Origin: Flaveria trinervia
Lineage: Eukaryota > Streptophyta > Magnoliopsida > Asterales > Asteraceae
Assembly (NCBI GenBank): GCA_025506515.1
Contig: CM046458.1
Span: forward strand, 44,216,574-44,280,573
Direction of reading: 5' to 3'
DNA length: 64,000 nt
The translations under genes and the position numbers were made by a program. The notes beneath the pieces are model-generated. The model saw only the letters and a program-made list of their open reading frames with translations, was not told the DNA's origin and ran no database searches. Positions 9,864 to 21,029 of the stretch are shown here, piece by piece. How positions within the stretch are numbered: position 1 is the first letter of the stretch; each line of letters starts with the position of its first letter.

Positions 9864-10679
9864 GTGAAAGCAAAGAGGAAGAACATAGAGCGGAAGAAAG
9901 AAAAGGAGACTGAGAAGGAAGAGGAGTTTGTGAAGGGAGCTGACATTGATCAAGTGGGTGAAAGTCACAAAGACTTTCATGTCACATATAAGAAGAGGAA
10001 GGTTGAAGGAAAAGAAAAAGAACTCAAACTCGATGAGATGATCAAAATGGCGGATGCTACACACAATAAATCAATGGACTCCATTATTGATCAACTGTAT
10101 AGACAGGGATTCGATACTGCACAGCTTGACTCAGAGATTAGGAGACTTGAAGTTGAAGAAATTAACTCAAGATGGGCAAGTTATGATGCATTAGAAAGAG
10201 AAAGACTAGAGATCATGATCAGATTCATTGCAAAGTACCTTGGGAGATCATTGATCGAGATTAAGTCATGGACCAGGGACAGTATCTTGGCAATAACCAC
10301 CAAGATCTGTTCGTCTGAAGCATACACTAAGGGATTGGTGATTGAAGCACTAAATGAGGCAGGTGTTGGGAACATAATGGAACTAGCAAAACACTCAAAA
10401 GCCTCACGCACTACAAGAATGCTAGAACAACCTGCAAAACCTCCCACTTCAAAATCACCACTACCACAACCCACTAAACCAATTCCTTTACCCTCAAAAC
10501 CAACAGCCGATGATGCACCCAAGAAGAAGAAGAGAAGGGTGTTGAGGCTAGAAGAAGAAGGAGAAGAGGATGATGAGGAAGAAGATAGGCTGCCTCTTTC
10601 CACAGTCCTAACTTTGCCTAAAGCCAAACCTATGCCCATCACTCCCACCTCACAGATGGAAGCTGTGAGAGTAAAGTAG
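9864..10679 (+). CDS. Copia-1 ORF3 open segment, 271 aa, highly charged
   Basis: This is the longest intact frame in Copia-1 outside integrase. It starts MKAKRKNIERKKEKE and is dominated by Lys, Glu and Arg. Basic clusters YKKRKVEGKEKE (about residues 47-60) and PKKKKRRV (about 220-227) resemble nuclear localisation signals. An acidic run rich in EEEGEEDDEEED follows. The middle is predicted helical by composition, with a Pro-rich linker at about 190-215. There is no hydrophobic segment long enough for a membrane helix, so an envelope glycoprotein role is not supported. It is probably an internal part of the decayed third ORF, and the ATG is only the first Met of the surviving frame. Confidence 0.6.
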   Translation: MKAKRKNIERKKEKETEKEEEFVKGADIDQVGESHKDFHVTYKKRKVEGKEKELKLDEMIKMADATHNKSMDSIIDQLYRQGFDTAQLDSEIRRLEVEEINSRWASYDALERERLEIMIRFIAKYLGRSLIEIKSWTRDSILAITTKICSSEAYTKGLVIEALNEAGVGNIMELAKHSKASRTTRMLEQPAKPPTSKSPLPQPTKPIPLPSKPTADDAPKKKKRRVLRLEEEGEEDDEEEDRLPLSTVLTLPKAKPMPITPTSQMEAVRVK

Positions 10680-11480
10680 AAGAAGAACAACAACAAAAGC
10701 TTCATGTTGATGAGATGCTGAAAAGCATAGACAAAACTTATGCTGCTTCTTCATCAATAATCAGTATGAAGAAAGAAGCTCTGAGATTGTACACCCTTGC
10801 TAACACATTTCAATATCAAAAGGAAAAGGTGAGAATATGGCCTGATCCTAGGGTGGCTCACAATTGTGAAGAAGACATTCCTCGAGATACAAGGTCCAAG
10901 TAAAAAGGATCATAGAAAGAGATCACAGTAGTCCTTGTAGTATCACCCTGGGAAATTGTAGAAGATTTCAAGAAGGCCTATGAAACTAAACAGCCACCCC
11001 AAAAGATGTTAGAGAACAGAGTAATTAAAAAGGGTTAGTCTATAAGAGGCTTGAGAACTTCAAACAAAATGAGCTTAGTCTGTTACTTGAAGGTACTCAC
11101 CCAGATGAGTTTGCATACAGACAGATTACAACAGTTGAGCTCAAATTTGGCAAACAGGCTAAGTACATTTCAGAGCTGTATGGGCGTGAAGGACTGTTTG
11201 ATGGTGGAGCTGAAAATCTTACCATGGAAGAACAAGTTATGTTTCTCAGAGCATACACCAGAGAATCCTAAGGCTTACACATGGGAAGTAGATTTCATGG
11301 ATAGGACCACAGCCCTGTGTCCAGTTCCCTAGAGTCAGGGCTCTTATCCATATTTCAGAAATCTATTGCGAGGCCAGTGCTTAATTGGGTCATCTTCTTT
11401 GCTGATCAGAAGGAAAAAGACCAATCTTATCGCCAACATAAGTGGGACCTCAATAAAGTTAAGGTTTTGGCTGCATTGGT
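10680..11480 (+). pseudogene. Copia-1 ORF3 C-terminal remnants
   Basis: Short frames at 10715-10903 (MLKSIDKTYAASSS) and 11051-11332 appear to continue ORF3 after the stop at 10677-10679, with frame changes between them. They contain mixed polar sequence and no domain I recognise. They end about 150 bases before the polypurine tract, the normal place for the 3' end of the coding part. Confidence 0.5.
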
Positions 11481-11482
11481 TC

Positions 11483-11490
11483 AGGGGGAG
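11483..11490 (+). promoter_or_regulatory. Copia-1 polypurine tract
   Basis: agggggag lies two bases before the 3' LTR start (TG at 11493). It would prime plus-strand DNA synthesis. Copia-2 shows the same arrangement: agagggag, then TT, then TG. Confidence 0.85.
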
Positions 11491-11492
11491 TT

Positions 11493-12220
11493 TGTTGGAC
11501 CAAAAGAAAAATGAGCCGGATCAGAAAAACCTTAAGTCCTACAGACGTCACAACAACTGCTGAAGTCCACAACAGCTGAAGACAAGTGCTGAGGACAAAG
11601 TCTGAAGACACAAGTACCGAAGACAAAGTTTGAAGACACAATGCTGAAGACAAAGTCTGAAGACACAAGTGCTGAAGACAAAGTCTGAAGACACAAGTGC
11701 TGAAGACCAAGTATCAGACGTTGTCACAACAGCTAAAGAGGTCTTCTTCAGTAGTTGTGACGGTTTTCTTTCAGTAGTTTTATGTTTTTATTTTCAGTAG
11801 TTTTGTAAAACGACTGAAGAGCTTGTTCTTCAGTTGTTCTAGTTTCAGTAGTTTCGTATCAGTAGTTTTATGTTTTATACTTAGCACTCTAATATGTTCT
11901 CAGTAGTTGTGAACATTTCAGTAGTTTGTTAAGTTTTAGTTATTTTTGTAATAAATCTGCCAGATGTCACTATCCCGTGATATCAGCAGTGATTGCACTC
12001 TATATAAGGAGTGTCAACCTAATTGTAATCTGTGAATGATTGCAGAAACATTTGATATTATTGAAACATTCCTTTTCACAGAAATATATTCTCTCGTTAC
12101 AATCGTATTTGTTCTTAATGCATACGAATATCAAATTCTTGCTATAATTTGTCTAATTCTTGTTCTTATTCCGCTGTGTTACACTCTAATCCATCAAACT
12201 TGAGATCACTGATCCTGTCA
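11493..12220 (+). repeat. Copia-1 3' LTR
   Basis: This 728-bp repeat starts TGTTGGACC and ends CCTGTCA. It is nearly identical to 1-751 and contains the 28-bp array (11586-11715), the tcagtagtt words and TATATAA at 12001-12007. Beyond 12220 the sequence switches abruptly to antisense Gypsy-1 integrase. Confidence 0.95.
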
Positions 12221-12660
12221 CACACCATGACGAGTTACAATCTCTTAAATGAAAAGATCCACCAACCTCTCAGACGAATATGTCTTGCGAATCGGTAGGA
12301 GGTGATCACTCTTCGTCAAACGATCAACTATCAACCATATAGCATCATACCCTCACACGGTATGCGGTAGCTTTATAATAAAGTCAATGGTGATGTGCTC
12401 CCACTTCCATTATGGTATATCCAATGGTTGGATCTTCCTATACAGCTTTTGATGCCCGCCTTCACTTGCAAGCAAGTAATGCACTTACTCACGTACTCCA
12501 CTACGTCACGCTTCATACCCGCCACCAATAACTTCTTCATATCTTGATACATCTTCGTGGCACCAAGATGAATGTAGTACCGAGTCTTATGAGCTTGATC
12601 CATAATCCTTCCACGTAGATCCCCATAATGAGGAATCCACATTCGTCTGAATCAGGTTCT
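12221..12660 (-). pseudogene. Gypsy-1 integrase N-terminus, cut by Copia-1
   Basis: The HHCC zinc domain reads HKTRYYIHLGATKMYQDM and later CITCLQVK (about 12460-12610). A frame change leads to the start of the core, with traces of DRLTKS and VTRHGV. The reading ends at RHGV, exactly at the Copia-1 junction. Gypsy-2 continues here with PVSIMSDRD (about 54576-54602), which confirms that the missing part was separated by the insertion. Confidence 0.85.
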
Positions 12661-13504
12661 AACCCGAGTGTGTTTCACCCATTCCGCAACCAGGCGTCTC
12701 ATTATTTTAGAGTTAAGATTATCTTCGTCATATCAGAGGTCATACAAACTGATAAGCCTTTACCCGAATTGGCTTGGATCTCTCCTTTCGGAAAAGGGCA
12801 TCCGCCACCACATTGGCTTTGCCCGGATGGTAATGGATCTCGTAATCATAATCTCTTATGAGCCCCAACCATCTCCTCTGCTCATGTTCAAATCTTTCTA
12901 CTCAAAGAAGTACCTCATGCTCTTGTGGTCAGTGAATATGGTGCACTTCGTCCTATATAAGTAGTGCCTCCCAATCTCTAATGCGAAGACCACTACTACT
13001 AGATCCAAGTCATGAGTAAGATAATTGTCCTCATGAACCTTTAGCTATCGGGATGCATAGGCTATAACCTTTCCCTTGCATCAACACACATCCCAACCCC
13101 GTGTAAGAAGCATCTGAATAAACTTTTAAATATTCGCTTCCATCGGGTAACGACAGGACCGGAGCTTGAGTCAACCTCACCTTTAGCTCCTCAAATGCCT
13201 TCTTTGAGCTTGACCCCATACAAACTTTACATCCTTACGGGTCCACTTGGTTAGTGGAGAAGTGGTCTTGGAGAAGCCTTGAATAATCCTCTTGTAATAG
13301 CCTGCCAAACCCAAGAAACTATGAATCTCGGATGGCGTCTTCGGAGACTTCCATTGCATCACTGCTTCCACCTTTGCTGGGTCCACCATAATCCCTTCAG
13401 GATTTGCCACGTGACCCAAAAACTAAACTTCATGCAACTAGAACATGCACTTGGAGAATTTAGCATACAACTTCTTCCTTCTCAAGTTCTCCAAAACCTC
13501 CCAT
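12661..13504 (-). pseudogene. Gypsy-1 RNase H and RT thumb (broken)
   Basis: RNase H blocks are visible: VYSDASYTGLGCVLMQGK (about 13070-13135) and TDHKSMRYFF (about 12895-12945), with the conserved D residues present. The RT connection block GHVANPEGIMVDPAKVEAVMQWKSP (abridged motif: VDPAKVEAV) is at 13330-13420. Multiple stops and frameshifts split them. Confidence 0.85.
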
Positions 13505-14590
13505 CGACATGCTCCTCCTCGCTCTTCGAATAAACCATGATATCATCAATAAACACAATCACTGATTTATCCAACATTGGCCGACACACTCGATTCATCA
13601 TTTTCAACCAAAAGACATAACGAGAAATTCGTAGTGTCCATAGCGCATGGGAAAAGTTGTTTAAGGAATATCCTACTCCTTAACCATCAGTTGATGGTAA
13701 CCCGATCGAAGGTCTATCCTCGAGAATCAACTGGCACCCTGGAGCTGATCAAATAGGTCATCAATTCTAGGTAAGAGGTACTGATTCTTCACCATCAACT
13801 TATTCAGCTCATTATAGTTTATGCACATCCTCATACTATCGTCCTTCTTCTGCACGAATAAAACTGGAGCATCCCAAGGAGAGATGCTCGGTTTAATGAA
13901 CCCCTTATCAAGCAGCTCCTGCAATTGCTCCATCAACTCCTTCATCTTAGTCGGAGCCAATCGATACAACACCTTAGCAATAGGTTGGGCACCCAGTATT
14001 AAGTCAATCTGGAAGCCAATCTCGCTGTTAGGTGGCACTCCTGGTAAGTCTTCGGGAAACACATCTAGAAAGTCACAGACCACCGGTACATCAGTCAGTT
14101 GTGGTGTTGGCGTATCCACATCCTTTACATAGACCAAGTGGGCACTACATCCACTCCTCATGCACTTTCCCGCCACCGCCATTAAAATCACCACCGCCAT
14201 TAAAATCACCTTCGGAATCCTAGTGACTCGATCACCATAAATTGTCACCGAACTCCCATCGGGCGCTGTTAATGGAATCATCTTCTTGCGACACAAAATG
14301 TTTGCCTCATAGTCCGCCAACCAATCCAATCCTAATACTACATCAAACCTGCCTAAGGTCATCACAAATGGTCTAATAGGAAACCTGTGACCTTCTAATT
14401 CTATGTCACACCCTTCTATCATCTCAGAGATCCTGGTAGACTTACCTATGGCAGTTTCTACATCAAAGGGCGTATCTATACTCTTACTACTAACAGGAAA
14501 TTTAGTAGAAAAAGCCGCAGAATAAAACTTTTAGTAGCACCAGAATCAAATAACACGAAGCTAGAGTTTGGTTTACTAGAAACGTACCTG
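13505..14590 (-). pseudogene. Gypsy-1 protease and RT palm/fingers
   Basis: The protease active site is LFDSGATKSF with the catalytic Asp codon at 14545-14547, intact here but changed in Gypsy-2. An open frame from 14422 to 13727 runs from the protease C-terminus through FVQKKDDSMRMCINYNELNK and IDDLFDQLQGA. The catalytic box FIDD (13542-13553, in VFIDDIMVYS) is intact. A deletion of part of the palm and frame changes lie between about 13560 and 13730. Confidence 0.88.
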
Positions 14591-15842
14591 AAACAACACT
14601 AGGGTCCCTCCTAGCCTTCTCTTGTGTCATCGTGAACGCTCTGGCACTCATCCTCTGGCCTTCTCCTCCAGCCTTCTTTGCTCCTGAACATTCAGCTCCT
14701 CGCTTCTTGCAATCCCTGTTCAGATCGCCATTCTCCCCACAGTTATAACACCTTATAACTCCACAATCCCTAGCCATATGACTAGGCTTCCCACACTTGC
14801 AGATGTTTGATCCCCATTTGCATTCTCTCGAATGCTCCATCCCGCTCTTACCATATGTCTTCGATCCTGCACCGGATGTGACCACATGCGGGTCACCCAC
14901 CTTCGCGACCGTATTGTTTGGAGTGGCTCCGCTATGTCCAAACCATTTCCCATTCCAGTTCTGATCACCACCACCCTTCTTGTTCACCTCAGTCACCACC
15001 ACTTCACGCTCATCATACAACCTTCTCGCCAAATCGACTGTTGACCTAACATGCTTGGTCGGGCAGCGATCATGTGCCTATGAATATCTGCCGGCAAGCC
15101 CTAGATGTACCTGTTAATTTTGGTGGTATATTGCTCATGTGTCATTGTTCCTGCCTCCAGTTACAGGAACTCCCTCTCCACCTTATCCATTTCCCTATGA
15201 GGACAGAACTCCTCAATCACAATCTTCTTCAACTCCGACCACTTCATTTACCCAATCACCCGACTACCTTCGGCTTGGACAATATTGTCCCACCAACACA
15301 GAGACGAGTCCATAAATAAGTGGGCAGCAATTCACCTTCTGGTCCTCACTTCACTCATTGATACTCAGTACAGCCTCCATATCTCTCACCCACCGGTGAG
15401 CAGCAGTAGTAGTGCCATTACCATCGAAAGTTGGGGGCGTTAATCTTTGAAATGCCCCATAGTTGCAGCCTCGTGCCACCTTCGGCGTAGGCCATTTTTC
15501 TTCATCCTCTTCATCAAAGAGAACCGTCTCAGTCTTTGGTTGCTTCCGTCCTCCTGAGGAGCGGTGCCTCTCCCTTCTATCTCCCTCTCGCACATCCTTT
15601 ATCACTTCGGACACTAGAGACAGTAAGATCATCTACATGACATGATGCACTTCCTCCACAATAGCCTCCTTCACTAAGGCTCTCAAGTTAACACTCTCAT
15701 CACCAGCCTCTGGATGAGGGGTCTCGGGTTCTTAATGAATCACCTCTTTGGCTCTAGGTCTTCCTCTTGTGACCCGTGGTTCAGCACCACGTCCACCACG
15801 ACCTCCACCACGTGAAGCCTTTGACGAAGTTCCACCGCCCAT
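14591..15842 (-). pseudogene. gag: Gypsy-1 gag (broken)
   Basis: It starts at the ATG ending at 15842 (MGGGTSSKASRGGG), in the same place as Gypsy-2 gag. The retrotransposon gag domain has the WVRDMEAVL block (about 15370). Two zinc knuckles lie at about 14735-14815. The first reads ICKCGKPSHMARDC and lacks one residue between the first two Cys compared with Gypsy-2; the second reads CYNCGENGDLNRDC, with Asp where His is expected. Stops and frame changes occur throughout. Confidence 0.85.
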
Positions 15843-16149
15843 CCTCTAAACACATTATAAGATTCAAACAATAACACGGTCATCAAGAGAATATGTCAGT
15901 TTATGTCAAGTATAGTAAGTCCTAATTAATGTGGCTAGTTGTGATTAGCCACTTAATTTACTTCATACCCCAAGTAGATGCTATCCTAACTACATCAGTA
16001 TCTAAATCTACTAAAGGCACATAAACCACATAACATGTACACGTAACATCAGTTAACGCTAAGAAAATACTTGATGGCACACAACTACTGGACCGGCATC
16101 CCTTCCCTTTTGTCCCATTTTCATTTAAACTTTGTCTATGATACCAACT
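15843..16149 (-). promoter_or_regulatory. Gypsy-1 leader with primer-binding site
   Basis: This untranslated leader lies between the LTR and gag. Next to the LTR, on the minus strand, TTGGTATCATAGAC (about 16147-16134) is a diverged Met-tRNA primer site. The leader matches 50442-50790 of Gypsy-2. Confidence 0.75.
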
Positions 16150-18280
16150 TGTAAGGCCCCGTTACAAGGACGCTCACAGCTGGTCAATCATCGCACTTAA
16201 AACATATAACTACATTAACCTTAATAAAATATTGCAGTAGAAACATTAAAGTAACTTTTTATCTCAGTATAAATGCTTTTGGAAATTAATATAATCATTT
16301 ATTACAAAACATCGTTGTTCACTTTACAATTCAAAACAATAAACAAATGAACGGCATCCAAAAAGAGCCAAGTAGTCGCCCCGTGCCATCCTCAGCAACA
16401 TTTACCAGCCAACCGGAAACACATAAAAGTCAGTGTTGCTGAGTGAGTTCTAGTTTTATAAAAATATTATATTACCTTTCATTTGTTAAAACATTTTCTT
16501 TACTATCGCACGTGATCACATATCATACGTACACATAATAATTATTATCTTCATCATCGTTTGTTTCGTACATTTTAGCATGTTTCTCACATTTCGTACT
16601 TATTGTACTTTTCATAGATTTATTATCTTTTCACTTCTATCTAGGTCCTGTCATATGCTTAACCCCCTCTTGAGCACAAAGCTATATAATCTAGGGTTTA
16701 ACGACGAGGACCCCATATCACACATATAGAGTAGTCGCATAGAGTAAATCCCCTGTGTGTGAACTCTTATGGGTTAGCCAAAATCACACATTACATAACG
16801 CACAGTAATTTCCAAAATGCACATATTGGAGTAGTCACCAAGACTAACTCCTATTGTGTGTATGAACTCTTATGAGTTAGACAAAATTGCACGCTGTAAA
16901 TACACAGTTGAGCTAACAACTCTTAATGAGTTGTGAACCTCCTTTCATTTTCTTTCAAGACTTTTCATTTGTTCATTATGTTCCACTTTCATTATCTTAA
17001 ATATTTCACTTTGTTAAGATAATACTTTACGTTCATCATAATCACACTACGTAAAGTCATGTCATCATACATAGTAAGGAACGTACCATGCAATCATACG
17101 TAATCATACATCATCAATCACACGTCATCATCCTGCATTGGCATCAATCATACATCATCATTCAAGTCACATCAAACATCACCCATCACATCATCTATGA
17201 CCTCAAAAGTCAGCTTACATAGCCCCCGGGAATCGCCCAAGTCAAAGCCTATTTTTACATTTTCCCTAAAATTCAGAAAAATATTCTATGTTTTAGGCGT
17301 ATGGGCACTATTTTGGGTGCATGGGCACTATTTGGGCACATGTCCTTTTAGGCACATGGGGAACATGTAGGCGCATGGGAATTTTTAGGCGCTTGGGCAT
17401 TATTGTGGTGCATGGGCAACACTTAGTCATTCTAGCCAATATTCTAGGGGGCACTATGCAGGCGCATGAGTGCCTAGGCGCATGGACATCCTGGGCACAT
17501 GAACACTTAGCCAAATTAAGCCTTTTCTAAGAGCATGAAAAATATTTAGGCGCATGGGGTTTTGGGCGCATAGGAACACTTAGGCAGTTTTTTTGGTCAG
17601 GCACATGGGCCACTATTTAGGCGCATGGGTAGTCTAAATCACACTTAAAGCAACATCATTCAATCTACAATCATCATCTAACATGTTCTAAGCTTAATCC
17701 ATATCGTCTAAGCCTTAAAAACATAATCATAATATCATCACATCACATACATTGCCCAAAATCAAATCCCACCCACAATGCAAACACACACACACACATA
17801 TGGGTATAAAAACCTAACATTCTGTATTTCCAGCCCTAAATCAGTTTAAAACAAGTAAAAAGGGGTTTCTTCAGTTCACCTTAGCATCCTTTGGTTATTA
17901 CTTCTTCAAAACCCATTAACAAATTGAGTTCAACCGCCTAGAAACCCACCAAAAACACATATAAGCATATAACCGAGGCTAAGGCCAGTTAAGAGCATAT
18001 TAAAACCATTAATTCTTGCCTTGAATTCGATCCTTTTCTGGTTCTTCTCTCTAAAGCCGAGAGTTTTCAGCCTCTGCTTTTCTTTCTCTCTCAAAAAACC
18101 GAATGAAATGATGTGTGAAGAGATTGTGGGCGGCCATGCCACCTTTATCACCAACTTTTAAAAGTTTTAGTCCTTTTTACACATTTAACCCTCAACTTGG
18201 GTTAAATTGTGTTTCTTTCTTTTTCTTCACCTTTTTTCTTTCTTTTTTTTCAAAACTTTAGAAGAATAACCGGTGTTACA
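16150..18280 (-). repeat. Gypsy-1 5' LTR (2.13 kb)
   Basis: On the minus strand it starts TGTAACACCGG and ends GGGGCCTTACA. It is homologous along its length to 48231-50441, 55489-57635 and 60625-62145. It carries the degenerate catgcgcc minisatellite (about 17285-17635, antisense). Met-rich reading frames at 17308-17530 are translations of this repeat. Confidence 0.92.
17285..17635 (-). repeat. Degenerate catgcgcc minisatellite in Gypsy-1 LTR
   Basis: Repeats of about 18-24 bp share the core cccatgcgcc (seen as ggcgcatggg on the plus strand), with spacers such as taagtgttc. The same array is at about 48890-49310, 56160-56580 and 60625-61040 in the other LTR copies. Confidence 0.85.
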
Positions 18281-20602
18281 TTACATACCAAGCACCTCTT
18301 CAACTACTGATGGAGGTGGTATGATATCAAAGGTTGTGCTGATTATTCTGATGAAGACAAGAAGAGATTTGATGTTGATCAGAAGGCCATGAGAGCCCTT
18401 CAAACTACTTTTCCAAACTCCATATACAGAGGCTTTAAGAAGTGCAAAACAACTAAACATCTATGGGATGCCGTAACGCTGATGTATGAGGGGTCAAATC
18501 AAGCCAAGATGAACAAAAAGGATCTCCTGAAGCAACAATTTGAGAACTTCACCTTTAATTTATTTAACCATGGCTCAAACATACTTTACGTATGTTGAGA
18601 TTGTGGACACTCTAATGGATGTTGGAGTGACTTTTGAGAGCAGGAACATTGTAAGGAAGTTTATGTCCTCTTTTCGTAGGCAATAAACATATTATTGTGT
18701 TGTTATCAAGAGGACTGAGAACCTTAAGACTCTTACGCTGGCAGAGTTGTAAGGTATTCTTAATGGATGCCAGATGGAGATGAACATACAAGGTTCATCT
18801 GGTAACTCTACCAATGAACTGAGTTCAGCCGTACATGTGCTTGAAAGGGATAACCTAGAACCTCAACATCATCTTATATGCTACCCTAACAACTCATAAT
18901 AGGTCCTTTCATCACCTTCCCAGGGAGACCAAGAGAAAGCTACACTCAAGGAAGTCTATTCCGAGAGACAAGCTCTTCACATGCCTTTGTGTCTTCTGAT
19001 GAGAGCACAAGTAACTTCTTATTCACCCTTTAAGACCTGGATTGTATCCATCGAGATGACCTCGAGTACATGGAGAGAGTTCAACAACCTCTTATCACTG
19101 ACAAAGCCAAGTCGTTCTACAAGAGGATAGGAAGAAAGTTTCAAGCAATCAGCTAGTGGAAAGTTTGGGCTAGATAAAAGCAAAGTTAATTGCTATTACT
19201 ACAACCAAATGGGTCACTCTGAAGGGGAGTGCCAGGCACCAAGGACAAATGGTGGCCAAGTACAAACTAGACGAACTATACTGATATAGCCACCCAGAAT
19301 TAGAAGCCAATGCTGCAAGCTATAGTTGCTAATAAAGGAGGCTTTGATAAGAGCTTTTAGGTGGAAGATGCATCTCCAAACCAAGCACTAATGGCTGACC
19401 ATGAAGAAGCAAAGGTATTGAACATCTCTATACACCTGAGTGTATTACTAAAGTTAATAGATACAGGTCCTACAACTTATACATGAGATCTGATCCTGAG
19501 TCCTTGGTTATCTTAAAATTTGATTTTAAAAGAGTTGAAAATGATAATAAAATAATAACAGAGGACTTGGAGGAAACCATTTCAACTTTTAAACATGAGC
19601 ATACAAATACAAGACTTAAATGAAAGATCTAATAACTAAGATGATTGAATGGGAGGCTGAGCTTGTGATCAGCAAAGCCAATGTAGAAAAATGAGTTATT
19701 GAAGAAGAGACCTTCAAGAACATGATATCCTCATCTTGTATGTTAAAGTTTGTTATGAGAATAAGTAGGGATCGGGATCCTATGATATAGCTCCTCCACA
19801 CACTATCTTGTATGTAAGATTTCCTAGGTCTGGAAATTATGAAGATGAGCTTCCCCTCATGGATCCTTAGATTGAAGAGGATGAAGAGGAGATAATAGGG
19901 AATGCCTCTGAGAAAAGTGAATAAGAGGATTCTAGTAAGGGTCACTATCCCTCTGAGGAGAGTAAGAAGGTTAGGATGACCAAGTATATGAAGGATGTTC
20001 TCACCCGAAAAGAACATCCACTGCATTTGCAATGATGAAGATGGAGAAGGAAAGTGATCAAGTTCAACCTTGTTCACAGAAGAAGGCTCTTGGGAAGAAG
20101 AAAGTGGAATGTGTCATGTTTGGGAGTATCTCTCATCATGAAAATGATTTTCCTTAGAATCCAAATGGTACTGTCCACAGGACCAAGAAAGATACTTCTA
20201 AGAGTTAGAAGAAGAAGCAAGCTTTGGAAGGAAGAATGTTTCTTTCGGAAGCTCCAAAATAAAGATGAAGGCAAGTGGAAAATTTCATTCGGAAAAAAAT
20301 TTGGTCTTGGAAGAAGGGAATACTTCCGAAGCACTAAAGCCTGCTACAATGTTAGCAAGATCTTCCGAAGGTCTAGTCATCAAAACTTCCAAAGTAAGCA
20401 AAACTTCCAGAGTATTAAAGTCAAGTCTAAGTCTCCAAAGGTGGTGTGGAAGACAAAGAAATACCAAGTGACTGAAAGTGCTCCATCAACATCAGGAAAT
20501 GATCCAAAAAACATGACTATAGGATCTATTACTATTGCATTACCTTCAATTTCTTTTGACAAGCCCAATACCAATAAGGCTTGGGTTTCGAAATGTAACT
20601 AA
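18281..20602 (+). pseudogene. gag: Copia-2 gag (5' truncated, broken)
   Basis: The copia gag domain starts mid-way; recognisable pieces include RALQTTFPNSIYRGFKKCKT and HLWDAVTLMYEGS (18389-18598). The zinc knuckle near 19195-19245 reads CYYYNQMGHSEGEC, with the second Cys changed to Tyr. The C-terminal linker (20054-20602) is Lys/Ser-rich and ends NKAWVSKCN then TAA (20600-20602), directly ahead of protease in the same frame. Several stops are present. Confidence 0.85.
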
Positions 20603-20618
20603 CCATCTTTTTGTGCAG
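20599..20618 (+). promoter_or_regulatory. Candidate 3' splice site at Copia-2 gag/pol junction
   Basis: CTAAC (20599-20603) overlaps the gag stop. It is followed by catctttttgtgcag with the AG ending at 20618. The layout matches the sites in Copia-1, Copia-6 and the Copia-7-like fragment. Splicing is inferred. Confidence 0.45.
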
Positions 20619-20870
20619 GGGCGTTAAAGACAAACCGAAACATATGGATCATTGATAGTGGTTGTTCCAGGCACATGACAGAAAATAGGTCACTACTCCA
20701 AAACTTTGAAAGGATTAATGGAGGACCAGTTGCTTTTGGAAGACATTTTGGTGGTTACATTACTAGAAGGGGTAAGATCACAAAGGGTAAGCTCGGTATT
20801 CACAAGGTAAACTTTGTCAAGGAGCTTGGATACAATCTTTGAGTGCATCTCAATTTTGTGATTAGAGTCA
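20603..20870 (+). pseudogene. Copia-2 protease
   Basis: The active site reads WIIDSGCSRHMTEN (about 20644-20685), with DSG intact. It continues in frame through GGYITRRGKITKG to KELGYNL and then a stop at about 20841. The domain is otherwise well kept. Confidence 0.87.
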
Positions 20871-21029
20871 TGACATTCTCTTTACTGAGCATGAGTGCAT
20901 TGTCTCAAGCCTGGGGTGGTCATTCGTCATGAGCATATCATGCGTAGAGCCCCTAGGAAATAGAACATGTACAAGATGGACTTGCAAGAAACATCTCCCT
21001 CAAGAGAAGTTTCATGCTTACTATTTAAT

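Larger units (their letters stand above)
1..12220 (+). mobile_element. Copia-1: SIRE-type Ty1/copia retrotransposon with third ORF
   Basis: This is a near-complete LTR element in the order LTR, primer site, gag, protease, integrase, RT, RNase H, spacer, extra ORF, polypurine tract, LTR. Integrase preceding RT is the Ty1/copia order, and the long third ORF after pol is characteristic of the SIRE/Maximus lineage. The window opens about 7 bases inside the 5' LTR, judged from the 3' LTR, which starts TGTTGGACC. Its right end (12220) abuts the antisense integrase of Gypsy-1, so it inserted there. The expected 5-bp target duplicate is cacac (12221-12225); the left copy lies outside the window. Gag and pol are broken by several stops and frameshifts, so it is non-autonomous. 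Confidence 0.93.
12221..18280 (-). mobile_element. Gypsy-1: Tekay-like Ty3/gypsy chromovirus, 5' half
   Basis: Minus-strand element in the order LTR (18280-16150), primer site, gag, protease, RT, RNase H, then the start of integrase. It is interrupted at 12221 by Copia-1. RT preceding integrase is the Ty3/gypsy order. It is clearly the same family as Gypsy-2 (48231-62145), whose intact 3' part shows a chromodomain-like tail. The right LTR edge is TGTAACACCGG on the minus strand, ending at 18280 against Copia-2 gag. The rest of the element should lie left of the window. Confidence 0.93.

Noticed and set aside
10181..10705. 174-aa minus-strand Ser-rich frame
   Set aside because: Shadow of the Copia-1 ORF3 frame; the Ser runs are the antisense of its Glu/Asp/Lys runs.
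17308..17530. Met/Cys-rich small proteins on both strands
   Set aside because: Overlapping frames on opposite strands of the catgcgcc minisatellite; low complexity and no start context.
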